NCBI GenBank assembly: GCA_026692845.1
Contig: JAPLNM010000106.1
Coordinates: 1 to 64,000 of the forward strand
Length of the DNA: 64,000 nucleotides
Source: Planctomycetota bacterium
Lineage (GTDB): Bacteria > Planctomycetota > Planctomycetia > Pirellulales > Pirellulaceae
Direction: 5' to 3'
The notes below the pieces were generated by a model, which worked only from the letters and a program-made list of their open reading frames with translations, did no database searches and was not told where the DNA came from. The translations under genes and the position numbers were made by a program. Below are positions 53,652 to 62,628 of this stretch, piece by piece. Within the stretch, counting starts at the first letter, position 1. Every line of letters begins with the position of its first letter.

Positions 53652-56252
53652 ATGCGATCGAAAGAATTTTGCGTTTGGCTGGCGTTGTTCATGGTCTGCG
53701 GAAATACCACACTGTCTCAGGAGAGTCCAGTTTCTGAGGATCCGGCCCGGAGCGTTCAAGCCGGTGTGCCTGTAGGGAAAATCACCCGAGGTGAATTCAA
53801 CGACAGCAAGATCTACCCCGGGACCAAGCGGGCTTACAGTGTCTATGTTCCTGCTCAATACGACCCCGAGCAGCCTGCAAGCTTGATGGTCTTCATGGAT
53901 GGCTCAGGCTACGCGCAGCCCGACGGAGCTTTTCGCGCACCGATCGTTCTAGACAACCTGATCCATCAAAAACAAATGCCCGTCACGGTAGCCGTCTTTG
54001 TCAATCCAGGCACGATTTCGGCCAACAAACCCAACACCCCCGACCGGAGCAATCGATCGTTCGAATACGACTCGATGGGTGATCGCTATTCGAAATTTTT
54101 GATCGAGGAGTTCTTGCCCGTGGCGATCAGGGATTTGAACATCTCAACGGACCCGGCCGATCGTGCCGTGTGCGGGATTTCATCGAGTGGAATCTGCGCC
54201 TTTGGTGTCGCTTGGGAACGTCCGGATCAGTTTGGAAAGGTCCTAAGCCACATCGGTAGTTTCACCAACATCCGTGGCGGATGGGCTTATCCGGGCCTGA
54301 TCCGTAAGACCAAGCAATCGCCCAAAGCGATCAAAGTCTATCTGCAAGAAGGGGAGCAGGACCTGAACAATTTGCATGGCAATTGGCCCTTGGGCAATCG
54401 CGACATGGCTGCTGCCTTGCAGTTCGCAGGATACAATTACCGCTTGGTCATGACTCAGGGTGGCCACAGCGGTCAATTCGGTGGTCTGGAACTACCCGCT
54501 GGCCTGCGATGGCTCTGGGCCAAGGATTCCGAGTCGACCCACATTCCGATTGTCGAGACCAAGCCCAAGTGGCAACCGCATCCCGATGCGATCGCTCGGG
54601 AGGATGTGCCTCGGGGCAAGGTCGAGAAGATGGATGCTTGGGAATCGACCCTCTTTCCAAACACCACGCGCGATTGGTGGGTCTATGTACCTGCCCAATA
54701 CGACGGCAGTGAGCCTGCCGCGTTGATGGTGTTCCAGGATGGCGAGCGGATGCAGAGCCTCAACGGACGCTGGCGAGTGCCGACGGTTTTCGACAACCTT
54801 ATTGCGCGTGGGGATATGCCTCCGACGATCGCCGTGTTTCTGAACCCTGGACACGAAAAAAATCAACCGCTCAAAGACAGTCGATTTTCGAATCGAAGCT
54901 ACGAGTACGACAGCCTCGGAGATCGTTACGCGAAGTTCCTGCTCGAAGAGATACTCCCGGAGGTTCGCAAGCGATACCGTCTGACCGACGATCCGAACCT
55001 TAGAGCCATCGGTGGCTCGAGTTCCGGAGCGATCTGCGCCTTTACGGCCGCTTGGGAACACCCAGAGAGTTTCCGCAAGGTTTACTCGACGGTCGGAAGT
55101 TTCACGAATCTGCGAGGGGGCAATGTCTATCCATCTTGGGTGCGCAAGACCGAGCCCAAGCCGATTCGAATCGCGATGTCCGATACCAGCGGCGATATCG
55201 ATAACCCGTTCGGATCGTGGCCTTGGTCGAACCAGCTCATGGCATCGGCGCTGCAGTACATGGGATACGATGTGCGGTTCGATTGGACCGAAGGCTATGC
55301 GCACAATGATGAGTATGGAAGCTCGCTATTTCCAGACGCGATGAAGTGGCTTTGGCGAAAAGAGATCCACACACCGGTGCTCGATACCCGGGGGGATTTA
55401 GGAGGGGATTTGACCCTGCTGAATCTTCTGATCCCTGGGGAGTCTTGGAAAGTCGTGGCCGATAATCTCGGGTTCGCCGATGCACTGTGTAGCGATGCCG
55501 AAGGGAACATTTATTTCTGCGACATGAAAGCTCCAGCCATCTACAAAGTCAGCGCCGTCGATGGGAGCAAGACCGAGCTTTGCAAAGAATCCGTAAGCGG
55601 ATTGGAGTTCACGCCCGATGGCAAGCGATTGATCGGCTGCCAGGGATCCAAAAACCGCATCATCTCGATCGATCTTGCGACCATGCAGGTCACGACCCTA
55701 GCCCAAGGAGTCCAACCTAACGACTTGGCCGTCAGCAGCGAAGGTCATATTCTTTATACCGATACCGGAGCCCAGCAGATCGTCCGGGTCGACCCGACGA
55801 CGGGCAAAACCACCGTCGTCGACACCGGGATTAGCAAGCCCAACGGGATCGCGCTTTCGGGGGACGGAGGGACTTTGGCGGTCTCCGATTACGGTGGCGA
55901 TGCGACCTGGATGTTCCGTATCAACGCAGCCGGAGAACTCGATGCCAAGATGCCCGTCATGCCGATGCGGCTAGCGATCGATTCGAAAGGTGATTTCAAA
56001 TTCAACGAACCACCCCCGTATGTCCCGGCCTCCAAGGGAGATGGAATGGCCGTCGATAAAAAAGGGCGATATTACGTGACGAGCGAACTAGGAGTCCAGA
56101 TCTTCGACCCGACGGGTAGGCCTTGTGGAGTGCTTCCGAAGCCCAACCAAGACCAGCCCATCACGACTTGCATTCTGGCCGGTCCAAAGCACAGCAGGCT
56201 TATCATTGCCAACGGAACCACCGTCTATAGCCGAGAGCTAAAGGTCGAGTGA
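53652..56252 (+). CDS. Secreted double-esterase / SMP-30-type propeller fusion
   Basis: An 866-residue exported protein with a signal peptide (about 8-24). Two homologous alpha/beta hydrolase domains of the esterase D/enterochelin-esterase type follow: about 40-290 with GISSSGICAFGVAWERP (Ser near 176), and about 320-570 with GGSSSGAICAFTAAWEHP (Ser near 457). Both have the shared SVYVPAQYD/WVYVPAQYD and NRSFEYDSMGDRY/NRSYEYDSLGDRY stretches. Residues about 585-860 form an SMP-30/gluconolactonase-like propeller. Domain order is the reverse of the fusion at 39583. Likely substrates are esters of sugars or siderophore-like compounds, but none is proven. The ATG at 53652 gives the cleanest signal peptide. 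Confidence 0.82.
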   Translation: MRSKEFCVWLALFMVCGNTTLSQESPVSEDPARSVQAGVPVGKITRGEFNDSKIYPGTKRAYSVYVPAQYDPEQPASLMVFMDGSGYAQPDGAFRAPIVLDNLIHQKQMPVTVAVFVNPGTISANKPNTPDRSNRSFEYDSMGDRYSKFLIEEFLPVAIRDLNISTDPADRAVCGISSSGICAFGVAWERPDQFGKVLSHIGSFTNIRGGWAYPGLIRKTKQSPKAIKVYLQEGEQDLNNLHGNWPLGNRDMAAALQFAGYNYRLVMTQGGHSGQFGGLELPAGLRWLWAKDSESTHIPIVETKPKWQPHPDAIAREDVPRGKVEKMDAWESTLFPNTTRDWWVYVPAQYDGSEPAALMVFQDGERMQSLNGRWRVPTVFDNLIARGDMPPTIAVFLNPGHEKNQPLKDSRFSNRSYEYDSLGDRYAKFLLEEILPEVRKRYRLTDDPNLRAIGGSSSGAICAFTAAWEHPESFRKVYSTVGSFTNLRGGNVYPSWVRKTEPKPIRIAMSDTSGDIDNPFGSWPWSNQLMASALQYMGYDVRFDWTEGYAHNDEYGSSLFPDAMKWLWRKEIHTPVLDTRGDLGGDLTLLNLLIPGESWKVVADNLGFADALCSDAEGNIYFCDMKAPAIYKVSAVDGSKTELCKESVSGLEFTPDGKRLIGCQGSKNRIISIDLATMQVTTLAQGVQPNDLAVSSEGHILYTDTGAQQIVRVDPTTGKTTVVDTGISKPNGIALSGDGGTLAVSDYGGDATWMFRINAAGELDAKMPVMPMRLAIDSKGDFKFNEPPPYVPASKGDGMAVDKKGRYYVTSELGVQIFDPTGRPCGVLPKPNQDQPITTCILAGPKHSRLIIANGTTVYSRELKVE

Positions 56253-56447
56253 TGCCCATGGATCTTTGATAGGTTCGAGATTTTCCCGGGCAATACGCTA
56301 GGCTGGGGCTCTCAGGGATGCGGTGAAGCTAGCATGGAAACAAGCATATCCGTTGATTGCCCAAGCCAGCATCGAAAGCTAGAATCGGGTGTCTGCAATT
56401 TTTCGCCATCAACGTTAGAGCACCAACGCTAGAGGATACCGGATCGA

Positions 56448-57887
56448 ATGACTAGAAACACCCTTGGGGAAGCCCGAACCAAGATCATCGCAACCGTTGG
56501 CCCTGCATGCGAGGACGAAAAGATCCTTACGGAGCTTGTTCAACACGGAGTCGATGTGTTTCGGATCAACGCGGCCCATGGCAAGCAGGCCGATTTTGAG
56601 AGGATCCTTAATAAGATCAAATCCGTCCGCATCACGACTGGTTTTCCCGTCGCGGTGCTCTTGGATCTGGCAGGTCCAAAAATCCGACTCGGGCAATTGA
56701 TCCAAGACCCCTTGGAGGTCGAGATCGGACAGGAGCTCTCGTTTGTGCGTGGCGAGAAGGCCAGCCAACCCGACGAGCTGACGAGCAACTATTCAAAGCT
56801 CATCGATGAGGTCAACACAGGCGATCGCGTGATGCTCGCCGACGGAACGATCTCGCTCGATGTGATCGAAAAGACCAAAGAACGATTGCGATGCGTCGTG
56901 GCCGTTCGAGGGACGATCCGATCCAGGCAGGGGATCAATCTGCCGGGGGTGTCCTTGTCGGTCTCGTCGATGCGCCCCGAAGATGTCGAGAACGCCTTGT
57001 GGGCCGCTCGCAATGAAATCGATTTCATCAGCTTGTCATTTGCAAGATCCGCCCAAGACGTCGCGTCGCTGAAGAACCTTCTAGCATCGATGGATGCGCA
57101 TGCGTTGGTGATTGCCAAGATCGAAAAACGCGAGGCCTTGGATTGCCTCGAAGAGATCGTCGATGCGGCCGATGGGGTCATGGTCGCCCGAGGCGATTTA
57201 GGTGTCGAAATCGATGTGGCCGAGACTCCGGTAGCTCAGAAACGGATCATCCAGGTCTGCAAGGAGAAAATGAAACCGGTGATCGTCGCTACCCAGATGC
57301 TCGAAAGCATGCATCACAATCGACGACCCACCCGAGCAGAAGCCAGCGACGTGGCCAACGCCATTCTCGACGGCGCCGATGCGTGCATGCTCAGCGGCGA
57401 GACGGCCATCGGCGATCATCCTGTCGTCGTCGTCGAGATGATGAACCGGATCATGCTCAGCACCGAAACGATGCTCAAAAATGTCAGCGGGGATTCCAAG
57501 CCAAGGCTTTCGACCCACGTCCACCCGATCACCGCAGCCGTCACCTACAACGCGGCCAACATTGCAGAAGCGATCCAGGCCAAACTCGTCGTCGTGGCGA
57601 CCCGCACCGGCGGAACGGCTTGGGTCAAAGCCAAGCAACGCAACTACATTCCGACGTTGGGAGTAAGCGATTCGGAGCCTACCCTCAGGCGCATGTGCTT
57701 GTTCTGGGGGATCATGCCCCACCAAGTCGCCCAGCTCGATAGCCCCGAATCTCTGGTCGCCGATGTGACCAAATGGGGCAAATCGACCGGGGTCCTAACG
57801 GCCGGCGACAGGGTGGTCTTTGTCACCGGAACTGGATTGCTCAATCAATCCCACAACTTGGTCTTCGTTAACGAAGTCCCCAAATAA
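56448..57887 (+). CDS. pyk: Pyruvate kinase
   Basis: Pyruvate kinase transfers phosphate from PEP to ADP, the last step of glycolysis. The 479-residue protein has the standard size and motifs: TKIIATVGPAC at the N-terminus, the DLAGPKIRLG loop, LADGTISL in the B domain, IAKIEKREALD with the active-site Lys, MVARGDLGVEID for the metal and TQMLESM. The FRINAAHG segment replaces the usual RMNFSHG, a modest variation close to the active site. The last 120 or so residues form the allosteric C-domain. Upstream is a 195-bp gap without a gene; the double ClpP-like NfeD gene follows after 102 bp. Confidence 0.95.
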   Translation: MTRNTLGEARTKIIATVGPACEDEKILTELVQHGVDVFRINAAHGKQADFERILNKIKSVRITTGFPVAVLLDLAGPKIRLGQLIQDPLEVEIGQELSFVRGEKASQPDELTSNYSKLIDEVNTGDRVMLADGTISLDVIEKTKERLRCVVAVRGTIRSRQGINLPGVSLSVSSMRPEDVENALWAARNEIDFISLSFARSAQDVASLKNLLASMDAHALVIAKIEKREALDCLEEIVDAADGVMVARGDLGVEIDVAETPVAQKRIIQVCKEKMKPVIVATQMLESMHHNRRPTRAEASDVANAILDGADACMLSGETAIGDHPVVVVEMMNRIMLSTETMLKNVSGDSKPRLSTHVHPITAAVTYNAANIAEAIQAKLVVVATRTGGTAWVKAKQRNYIPTLGVSDSEPTLRRMCLFWGIMPHQVAQLDSPESLVADVTKWGKSTGVLTAGDRVVFVTGTGLLNQSHNLVFVNEVPK

Positions 57888-57989
57888 GACGCATGCAGGC
57901 AACGCGTTTTTCCCGACGCGACGCCAACGGCTCGACTTCTGGAATAATTTACACAAGTATTTCTCGGTTGCAGCGAATAGAATAGGAGT

Positions 57990-60305
57990 ATGACTCAGCC
58001 AACTCGCCCTTCGTTCATCGCAGCACTTTGGATCTTCCTTTCATTCACGGCGATGCTCCTAGCCCAGGGGATCGGACAGACTGCTTTTGGGTGTACCCCA
58101 GAAGTTCAAGAGCCAGAAGTTCAAGAGCAAAACGGGCAAGAGCAAAACGGGCAAGCGCAAAACGGGCCGCAAGCTGCCCAAGCGAAACTCGAACCGGCTC
58201 GGGGGGCGACTCTGATCCGCGTTCCACTGCCCTTGACGGCCGATGCCGACGAGAGGATTCTCGCGTCGCTCGAATCGGTTGCGATGCGCAGCGACGCAAA
58301 CCAGCGACCGGTGATCATTCTGGAATTTGTCCCTGCATCGGTCCCATCAGGGTCCTTATCACCCGACGCGCAAGGAGGGCTCGATAAGCTTGGTGAGTCC
58401 AAGAGCATCGGTCAAGGAACCTCGTTTGAAAAGGCGTTGTCCGTGTCGCGGTGGCTCAGTGGACCGAAAGGGAATCGGGTCAAGAGCGTCGGGTACATCG
58501 CATCGAATCTTCGTGGGCATGCGGTTTTGATCGCCCTTGCGTGCGAAGAACTCGTGATGCTGCCGGATTCGGAGATTGGAAAATCCGGAATCGATGAGGC
58601 ACAAGTCGAGCCGACGCTCGAGCAAGCCTACTTGGACATCGCGGCTCGGCGCGGCATGTTCCCCGCATCGGCCATCCGATCGATGCTCGACCCAAGCCAA
58701 TCGCTCGTGCAGTTGGATCTCGAAGGAGGGGGGGTTGAGTTCACAACCCTTCCGGACCTGGAATCCAAACCTCGCGAGCAAGGTGCATGGCGGGAGCGGC
58801 AATTGGTCCCGGCCAACCAAATGGCTTCGTTCAGTGGGCAAGAGTTGCGTCAACGCCGCTGGATCTCAAGTGTCGTCAACCAGCGCGAGCTTTTGCCCGT
58901 GGCTTTGAAGCTCACTGGCCCGATCCAGGAGAAGCCTTTGTTTACGCTCCCTCGCAAGCCGGTTTATTTGAAACTCAGCGGGGTTTTGCATCGACGTATG
59001 GTCAACCGCACCCTGCGCGCTATCGACGATGCGGTCAACAACCAAAAAGCTGACTTGGTATTGATCCAACTCGACAGCCCGGGCGGAAACCTCGACGACT
59101 CGATTCGCTTGGCCTATCGGCTCGCCGAAATCCCATCGGACAAAGCCGAGGTCGTGGTCTTTGTCAGCAAGCATGCGCGTGGCGATGCGGCTTTGATCGC
59201 CATGGCCGCCGATGCGATCTACATGGCTCCTGACGCGGTCCTCGGGACCGGGGGCGAGGCGAGTATCGATGCTGCGGCGATCGAAAAGCGCAAGGACAAC
59301 TTCCTGGAGCTCGCACGGCTCAAATCCCGAACTCCCGGAGACCTCGTCGGCTTGGTTCGTCCCGATGCGATCGTCAATGATTTCCTGGCCGCCGACGGAC
59401 GCCGAATGCGAACCGTTCCAACTTGGATAATCGACGATCCTCAGCAACCCCTTTGGGCAAAAGGCCAAACGGTCGACTACAGCAAAGGCATCGAGACCGA
59501 CCGAGCCATTGCGATGGGACTTGCATCGGATCGAGCCAATGATCTCGATAGCGTCGCGAAGATCTTTGGCGTCGGTGAATTGCCCATGGAGAAGCAGACG
59601 AGTCGGATCGATCAGGCCATCGAGTGGCTCGCTTCGCAACGCTGGCTAGCGTATGTCTGTTTCCTTGTGGGGCTTGTTTGCCTCAGCGCCGAGTTGAGCA
59701 CACCAGGGGTGGGCGTCCCGGGGCTGATCGCGCTGGTGTGCTTCCTGATCTTCTTTTGGATGAACATGTTCCAAGGCACCATCGAGTGGTTGGAAATCCT
59801 GTTGATTGTCGCAGGCATCGGTTGTTTGCTCACCGAGATATTCCTGCTGCCTGGGTTTGGTATTTTTGGAGTCGCAGGCTTGGTCATGCTCGCCGCGGGC
59901 CTGCTGCTGGCCGGTCAATCATTTACCATCCCGACGAATCGTTATCAGTTAGAAAAAGTGGTCCAAGGGCTAGGGCAAATGGGGCTCGGAGTGATTGTGC
60001 TGCTGGGTGCCTTGGTGGTATTCCACAAGCAGTTGGCGAAATTGCCCATGGTTCGCTGGTTTGCGCTTGAACAGCCCCTCGGGGATAAATTTGTTGTAGC
60101 CATGGATCGCCTTGAGGAGGATCGGCAGATGCTCAAGGGACGTTATGGGACCACCATGACCCGCTGCAACCCGCACGGCAAAGCCATCTTAGGAGACGTC
60201 GTCGTCGATGTGGTCTCCAAGGTCGGCTGGATCGATGAAGATATGCCCATCGAGGTCGTCGATATCAAAGACAATCAGGTCTTGGTCCGACGTCGAAGAA
60301 TCTAA
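57990..60305 (+). CDS. NfeD family protein with two ClpP/SppA-like domains
   Basis: A 771-residue membrane protein. After a signal segment (about 8-32) and an EVQEQNGQ-type repeat linker come two ClpP-crotonase-like domains (about 70-300 and 320-540), then four membrane helices (about 550-680) and a C-terminal OB-fold NfeD domain with NPHGKAILGDVVVDVVSKVG and IEVVDIKDNQVLV. In SppA/NfeD serine proteases the catalytic Ser precedes a helix ending in ALAADEI; here the segments read LRGHAVLIALACEEL and ARGDAALIAMAADAI, with no serine at that position. Proteolysis by these domains is therefore doubtful. NfeD proteins are thought to act on membrane quality control with stomatins, but no stomatin gene is adjacent. 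Confidence 0.82.
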   Translation: MTQPTRPSFIAALWIFLSFTAMLLAQGIGQTAFGCTPEVQEPEVQEQNGQEQNGQAQNGPQAAQAKLEPARGATLIRVPLPLTADADERILASLESVAMRSDANQRPVIILEFVPASVPSGSLSPDAQGGLDKLGESKSIGQGTSFEKALSVSRWLSGPKGNRVKSVGYIASNLRGHAVLIALACEELVMLPDSEIGKSGIDEAQVEPTLEQAYLDIAARRGMFPASAIRSMLDPSQSLVQLDLEGGGVEFTTLPDLESKPREQGAWRERQLVPANQMASFSGQELRQRRWISSVVNQRELLPVALKLTGPIQEKPLFTLPRKPVYLKLSGVLHRRMVNRTLRAIDDAVNNQKADLVLIQLDSPGGNLDDSIRLAYRLAEIPSDKAEVVVFVSKHARGDAALIAMAADAIYMAPDAVLGTGGEASIDAAAIEKRKDNFLELARLKSRTPGDLVGLVRPDAIVNDFLAADGRRMRTVPTWIIDDPQQPLWAKGQTVDYSKGIETDRAIAMGLASDRANDLDSVAKIFGVGELPMEKQTSRIDQAIEWLASQRWLAYVCFLVGLVCLSAELSTPGVGVPGLIALVCFLIFFWMNMFQGTIEWLEILLIVAGIGCLLTEIFLLPGFGIFGVAGLVMLAAGLLLAGQSFTIPTNRYQLEKVVQGLGQMGLGVIVLLGALVVFHKQLAKLPMVRWFALEQPLGDKFVVAMDRLEEDRQMLKGRYGTTMTRCNPHGKAILGDVVVDVVSKVGWIDEDMPIEVVDIKDNQVLVRRRRI

Positions 60306-60464
60306 GGGGCCTGATCTAGGCGGCGAATTTAGGCAAGACCCCCAGTGGATTTTGTCTTTTTGGACACGTGCGATATTGCTCGTGCGCTCCTGTTGGTACG
60401 ATACTCTCTGGAAATATATACACCTTGGGATGCGGCCGCGGGCCCTAGATCGCTGATCCGACTT

Positions 60465-61643
60465 ATGAACGCACAATTCTTAGACTTTCTCGCCAATGCC
60501 AACGAGTCGATGCGGCAAGCGGGAACCTTCAAACACGAACGCGTCATCGACTCGGCGCAAGGGACCTTGGTCACCCTGGCCGATGGCAAGGAGTATCTGA
60601 ACCTGTGCGCCAATAACTATCTGGGGCTAGCCCAGCACCCATCGGTCGTCCAAGCCGCCGACGAGGCCCTTGCTCGATGGGGATATGGGATGGCCTCGGT
60701 CCGCTTCATCTGCGGAACGCAAACCATCCACAAACAGCTCGAAAAACAGCTCAGCGAATTCCTGGGATTCGAAGACACGATCCTGTACAACTCCTGTTGG
60801 GATGCCAACGGCGGGCTATTCGAAACGATCCTCGGACCCGAAGATGCCATCATCTCCGACGAGCTCAACCATGCGAGCATCATCGACGGGGTGCGATTGT
60901 GTAAAGCGCAACGCTTTCGTTACAAGAACAATTCGATCGACGACCTGAAGGCGAAACTCCAGGAGGCCAAGTCCGCCCGATTTCGCTTGATCGCCACCGA
61001 CGGGGTCTTCTCCATGGACGGAACCATCGCGGATCTTGCATCGGTATGCGAACTGGCCGACGCGTACGACGCGATGGTCATGGTCGACGACTCGCACGCA
61101 GTGGGTTTTGTCGGTCCCAAAGGGCGAGGGTCCCACGAGCACTGTGGCGTGATGGACCGGATCGACATCATGACAGGAACGCTCGGCAAAGCGTTAGGGG
61201 GAGCCAGCGGTGGCTATACCTCGGGCAATGCCCAGATGGTCGAACTGCTGCGTCAGCGTTCTCGCACCTACCTTTTCTCCAATACGATCGCTCCCCCGGT
61301 CGTCGCCGGTGCGATCCGCGCGCTGGAACTTCTCCAAGAATCGACCGATCTGAGGGACCGATTGGAATCCAACACCGAGTTTTTCCGGACCGAAATGCTG
61401 CGTCGAGGACTTCATATCCTCCCGGGCGTTCATCCCATCGTGCCGGTCATGATCGGTGATGCATCTTTGGCCGGCAAAGTGGCACAAGCGATGTTGGCCG
61501 AAGGCATTTACGTGATCGGGTTCTCTTATCCAGTGGTTCCGCAAGGAAAGGCCCGTATCCGTACGCAAGTCTCCGCGGCGCATAGCACCGACCAACTCGC
61601 CCACGCAGCGGCCGCTTTCGAACGATCCATCCAATCGGCTTAG
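60465..61643 (+). CDS. kbl: Glycine C-acetyltransferase (2-amino-3-ketobutyrate CoA ligase)
   Basis: This PLP enzyme interconverts 2-amino-3-ketobutyrate plus CoA with glycine plus acetyl-CoA, in threonine degradation. The 392-residue protein is the usual size. It has [47 protein letters not shown] and [15 protein letters not shown] with the PLP-binding Lys. A relative, 8-amino-7-oxononanoate synthase, is less likely because of the ICGTQTIH segment. Threonine dehydrogenase is not in this window. The ATG at 60465 gives the canonical N-terminus; the open frame upstream covers non-coding sequence. It lies 16 bp before the uracil-DNA glycosylase gene. Confidence 0.93.
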   Translation: MNAQFLDFLANANESMRQAGTFKHERVIDSAQGTLVTLADGKEYLNLCANNYLGLAQHPSVVQAADEALARWGYGMASVRFICGTQTIHKQLEKQLSEFLGFEDTILYNSCWDANGGLFETILGPEDAIISDELNHASIIDGVRLCKAQRFRYKNNSIDDLKAKLQEAKSARFRLIATDGVFSMDGTIADLASVCELADAYDAMVMVDDSHAVGFVGPKGRGSHEHCGVMDRIDIMTGTLGKALGGASGGYTSGNAQMVELLRQRSRTYLFSNTIAPPVVAGAIRALELLQESTDLRDRLESNTEFFRTEMLRRGLHILPGVHPIVPVMIGDASLAGKVAQAMLAEGIYVIGFSYPVVPQGKARIRTQVSAAHSTDQLAHAAAAFERSIQSA

Positions 61644-61659
61644 ACTCTTTAGGTGCGAC

Positions 61660-62628
61660 ATGGATTCCGACCAATGGAAACTCGCTAGTTTGCAAACCCT
61701 CGAGCATCTCGAAAGGCTCGGGGTCAGGCATTTACCGAAACCCAATGCCAACCTCAAGCAGATCCTTGCCGATTGGCTTGAGGTGACCCCCAATGGGTCC
61801 AGGGCCGCTCCGATAGCTAATGCCCCGGCCACTAGTACTCCGGCAGCCAGTACTCCGGCAGCCAGTACTCCGGCAGCCAGTGCGTCGCGGCCGCAAGCCT
61901 CCGGGCAATTGCCCCAAAACCCAAACCAGAAATCGAACCCGAATCCGAACCCGCCAGCCGTTAGCCCTCAGATGCTAGGCACGCCGGCGGCTCGGGGCGT
62001 TATCAAACCGGCCGGACCACCCGTCGAATCGCCTTGGACGACCCCAGCCCTAAGCGTTCAGGAACGCACCGAGGCCTTGGGTGAATTGAAGCTCAAGGTC
62101 CAGGCATGCCGTTTGTGCAAAGACCTTGTTTGCCATCGTCGCCAGACGGTCTTTGGGGCAGGGCCTGTGACGACACGTTTTGTCATGATTGGCGAGGCGC
62201 CTGGTACAGAGGAGGATCGGCTCGGGGAACCTTTTGTCGGGCCCGCTGGAGAGTTGCTCGATAAGATCCTGGGGGCGACGGGAATACCGCGAGAGCAGGT
62301 TTACATTTTCAATACGCTCAAGTGTAGGCCACCGAACAACCGGGTCCCTACCGACATCGAGTTAGACAACTGCCGTCCTTACTTTGAGGCACAGCTAGAG
62401 ATCCTTCAGCCCGAATACATCATCTGTTGGGGAGCCACGGCGGTACGGGCGGTGCTTCAGACCACCGAATCGATCGGTAGATTGCGAGGCCGTTTTCACT
62501 GGTATAAAAAGGCCAAGGTGGTTGTTACTTACCATCCCACGTACTTGCTCAGAGCGCCCGAGGCCAAGAAGCTCACATGGGAGGACATGCAGATGCTTAT
62601 GCGCGAACTTGGGACGCTAAAAGCTTGA
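61660..62628 (+). CDS. Uracil-DNA glycosylase family 4 (Fe-S)
   Basis: A 322-residue DNA repair enzyme that removes uracil from DNA. The catalytic core is at about 140-322: Cys150 and Cys153 (CRLC), Cys222 and Cys238, spaced as expected for the 4Fe-4S cluster; GEAPGTEEDRLGEPFVG near residue 178, NTLKCRPPNNR and the HPTYLLR motif. Before it is a linker of about 100 residues rich in Ala, Pro, Ser and Asn with AASTP repeats, absent from most family members. It follows kbl closely. Its last 32 bases overlap the end of the convergent gene on the minus strand. Confidence 0.9.
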   Translation: MDSDQWKLASLQTLEHLERLGVRHLPKPNANLKQILADWLEVTPNGSRAAPIANAPATSTPAASTPAASTPAASASRPQASGQLPQNPNQKSNPNPNPPAVSPQMLGTPAARGVIKPAGPPVESPWTTPALSVQERTEALGELKLKVQACRLCKDLVCHRRQTVFGAGPVTTRFVMIGEAPGTEEDRLGEPFVGPAGELLDKILGATGIPREQVYIFNTLKCRPPNNRVPTDIELDNCRPYFEAQLEILQPEYIICWGATAVRAVLQTTESIGRLRGRFHWYKKAKVVVTYHPTYLLRAPEAKKLTWEDMQMLMRELGTLKA

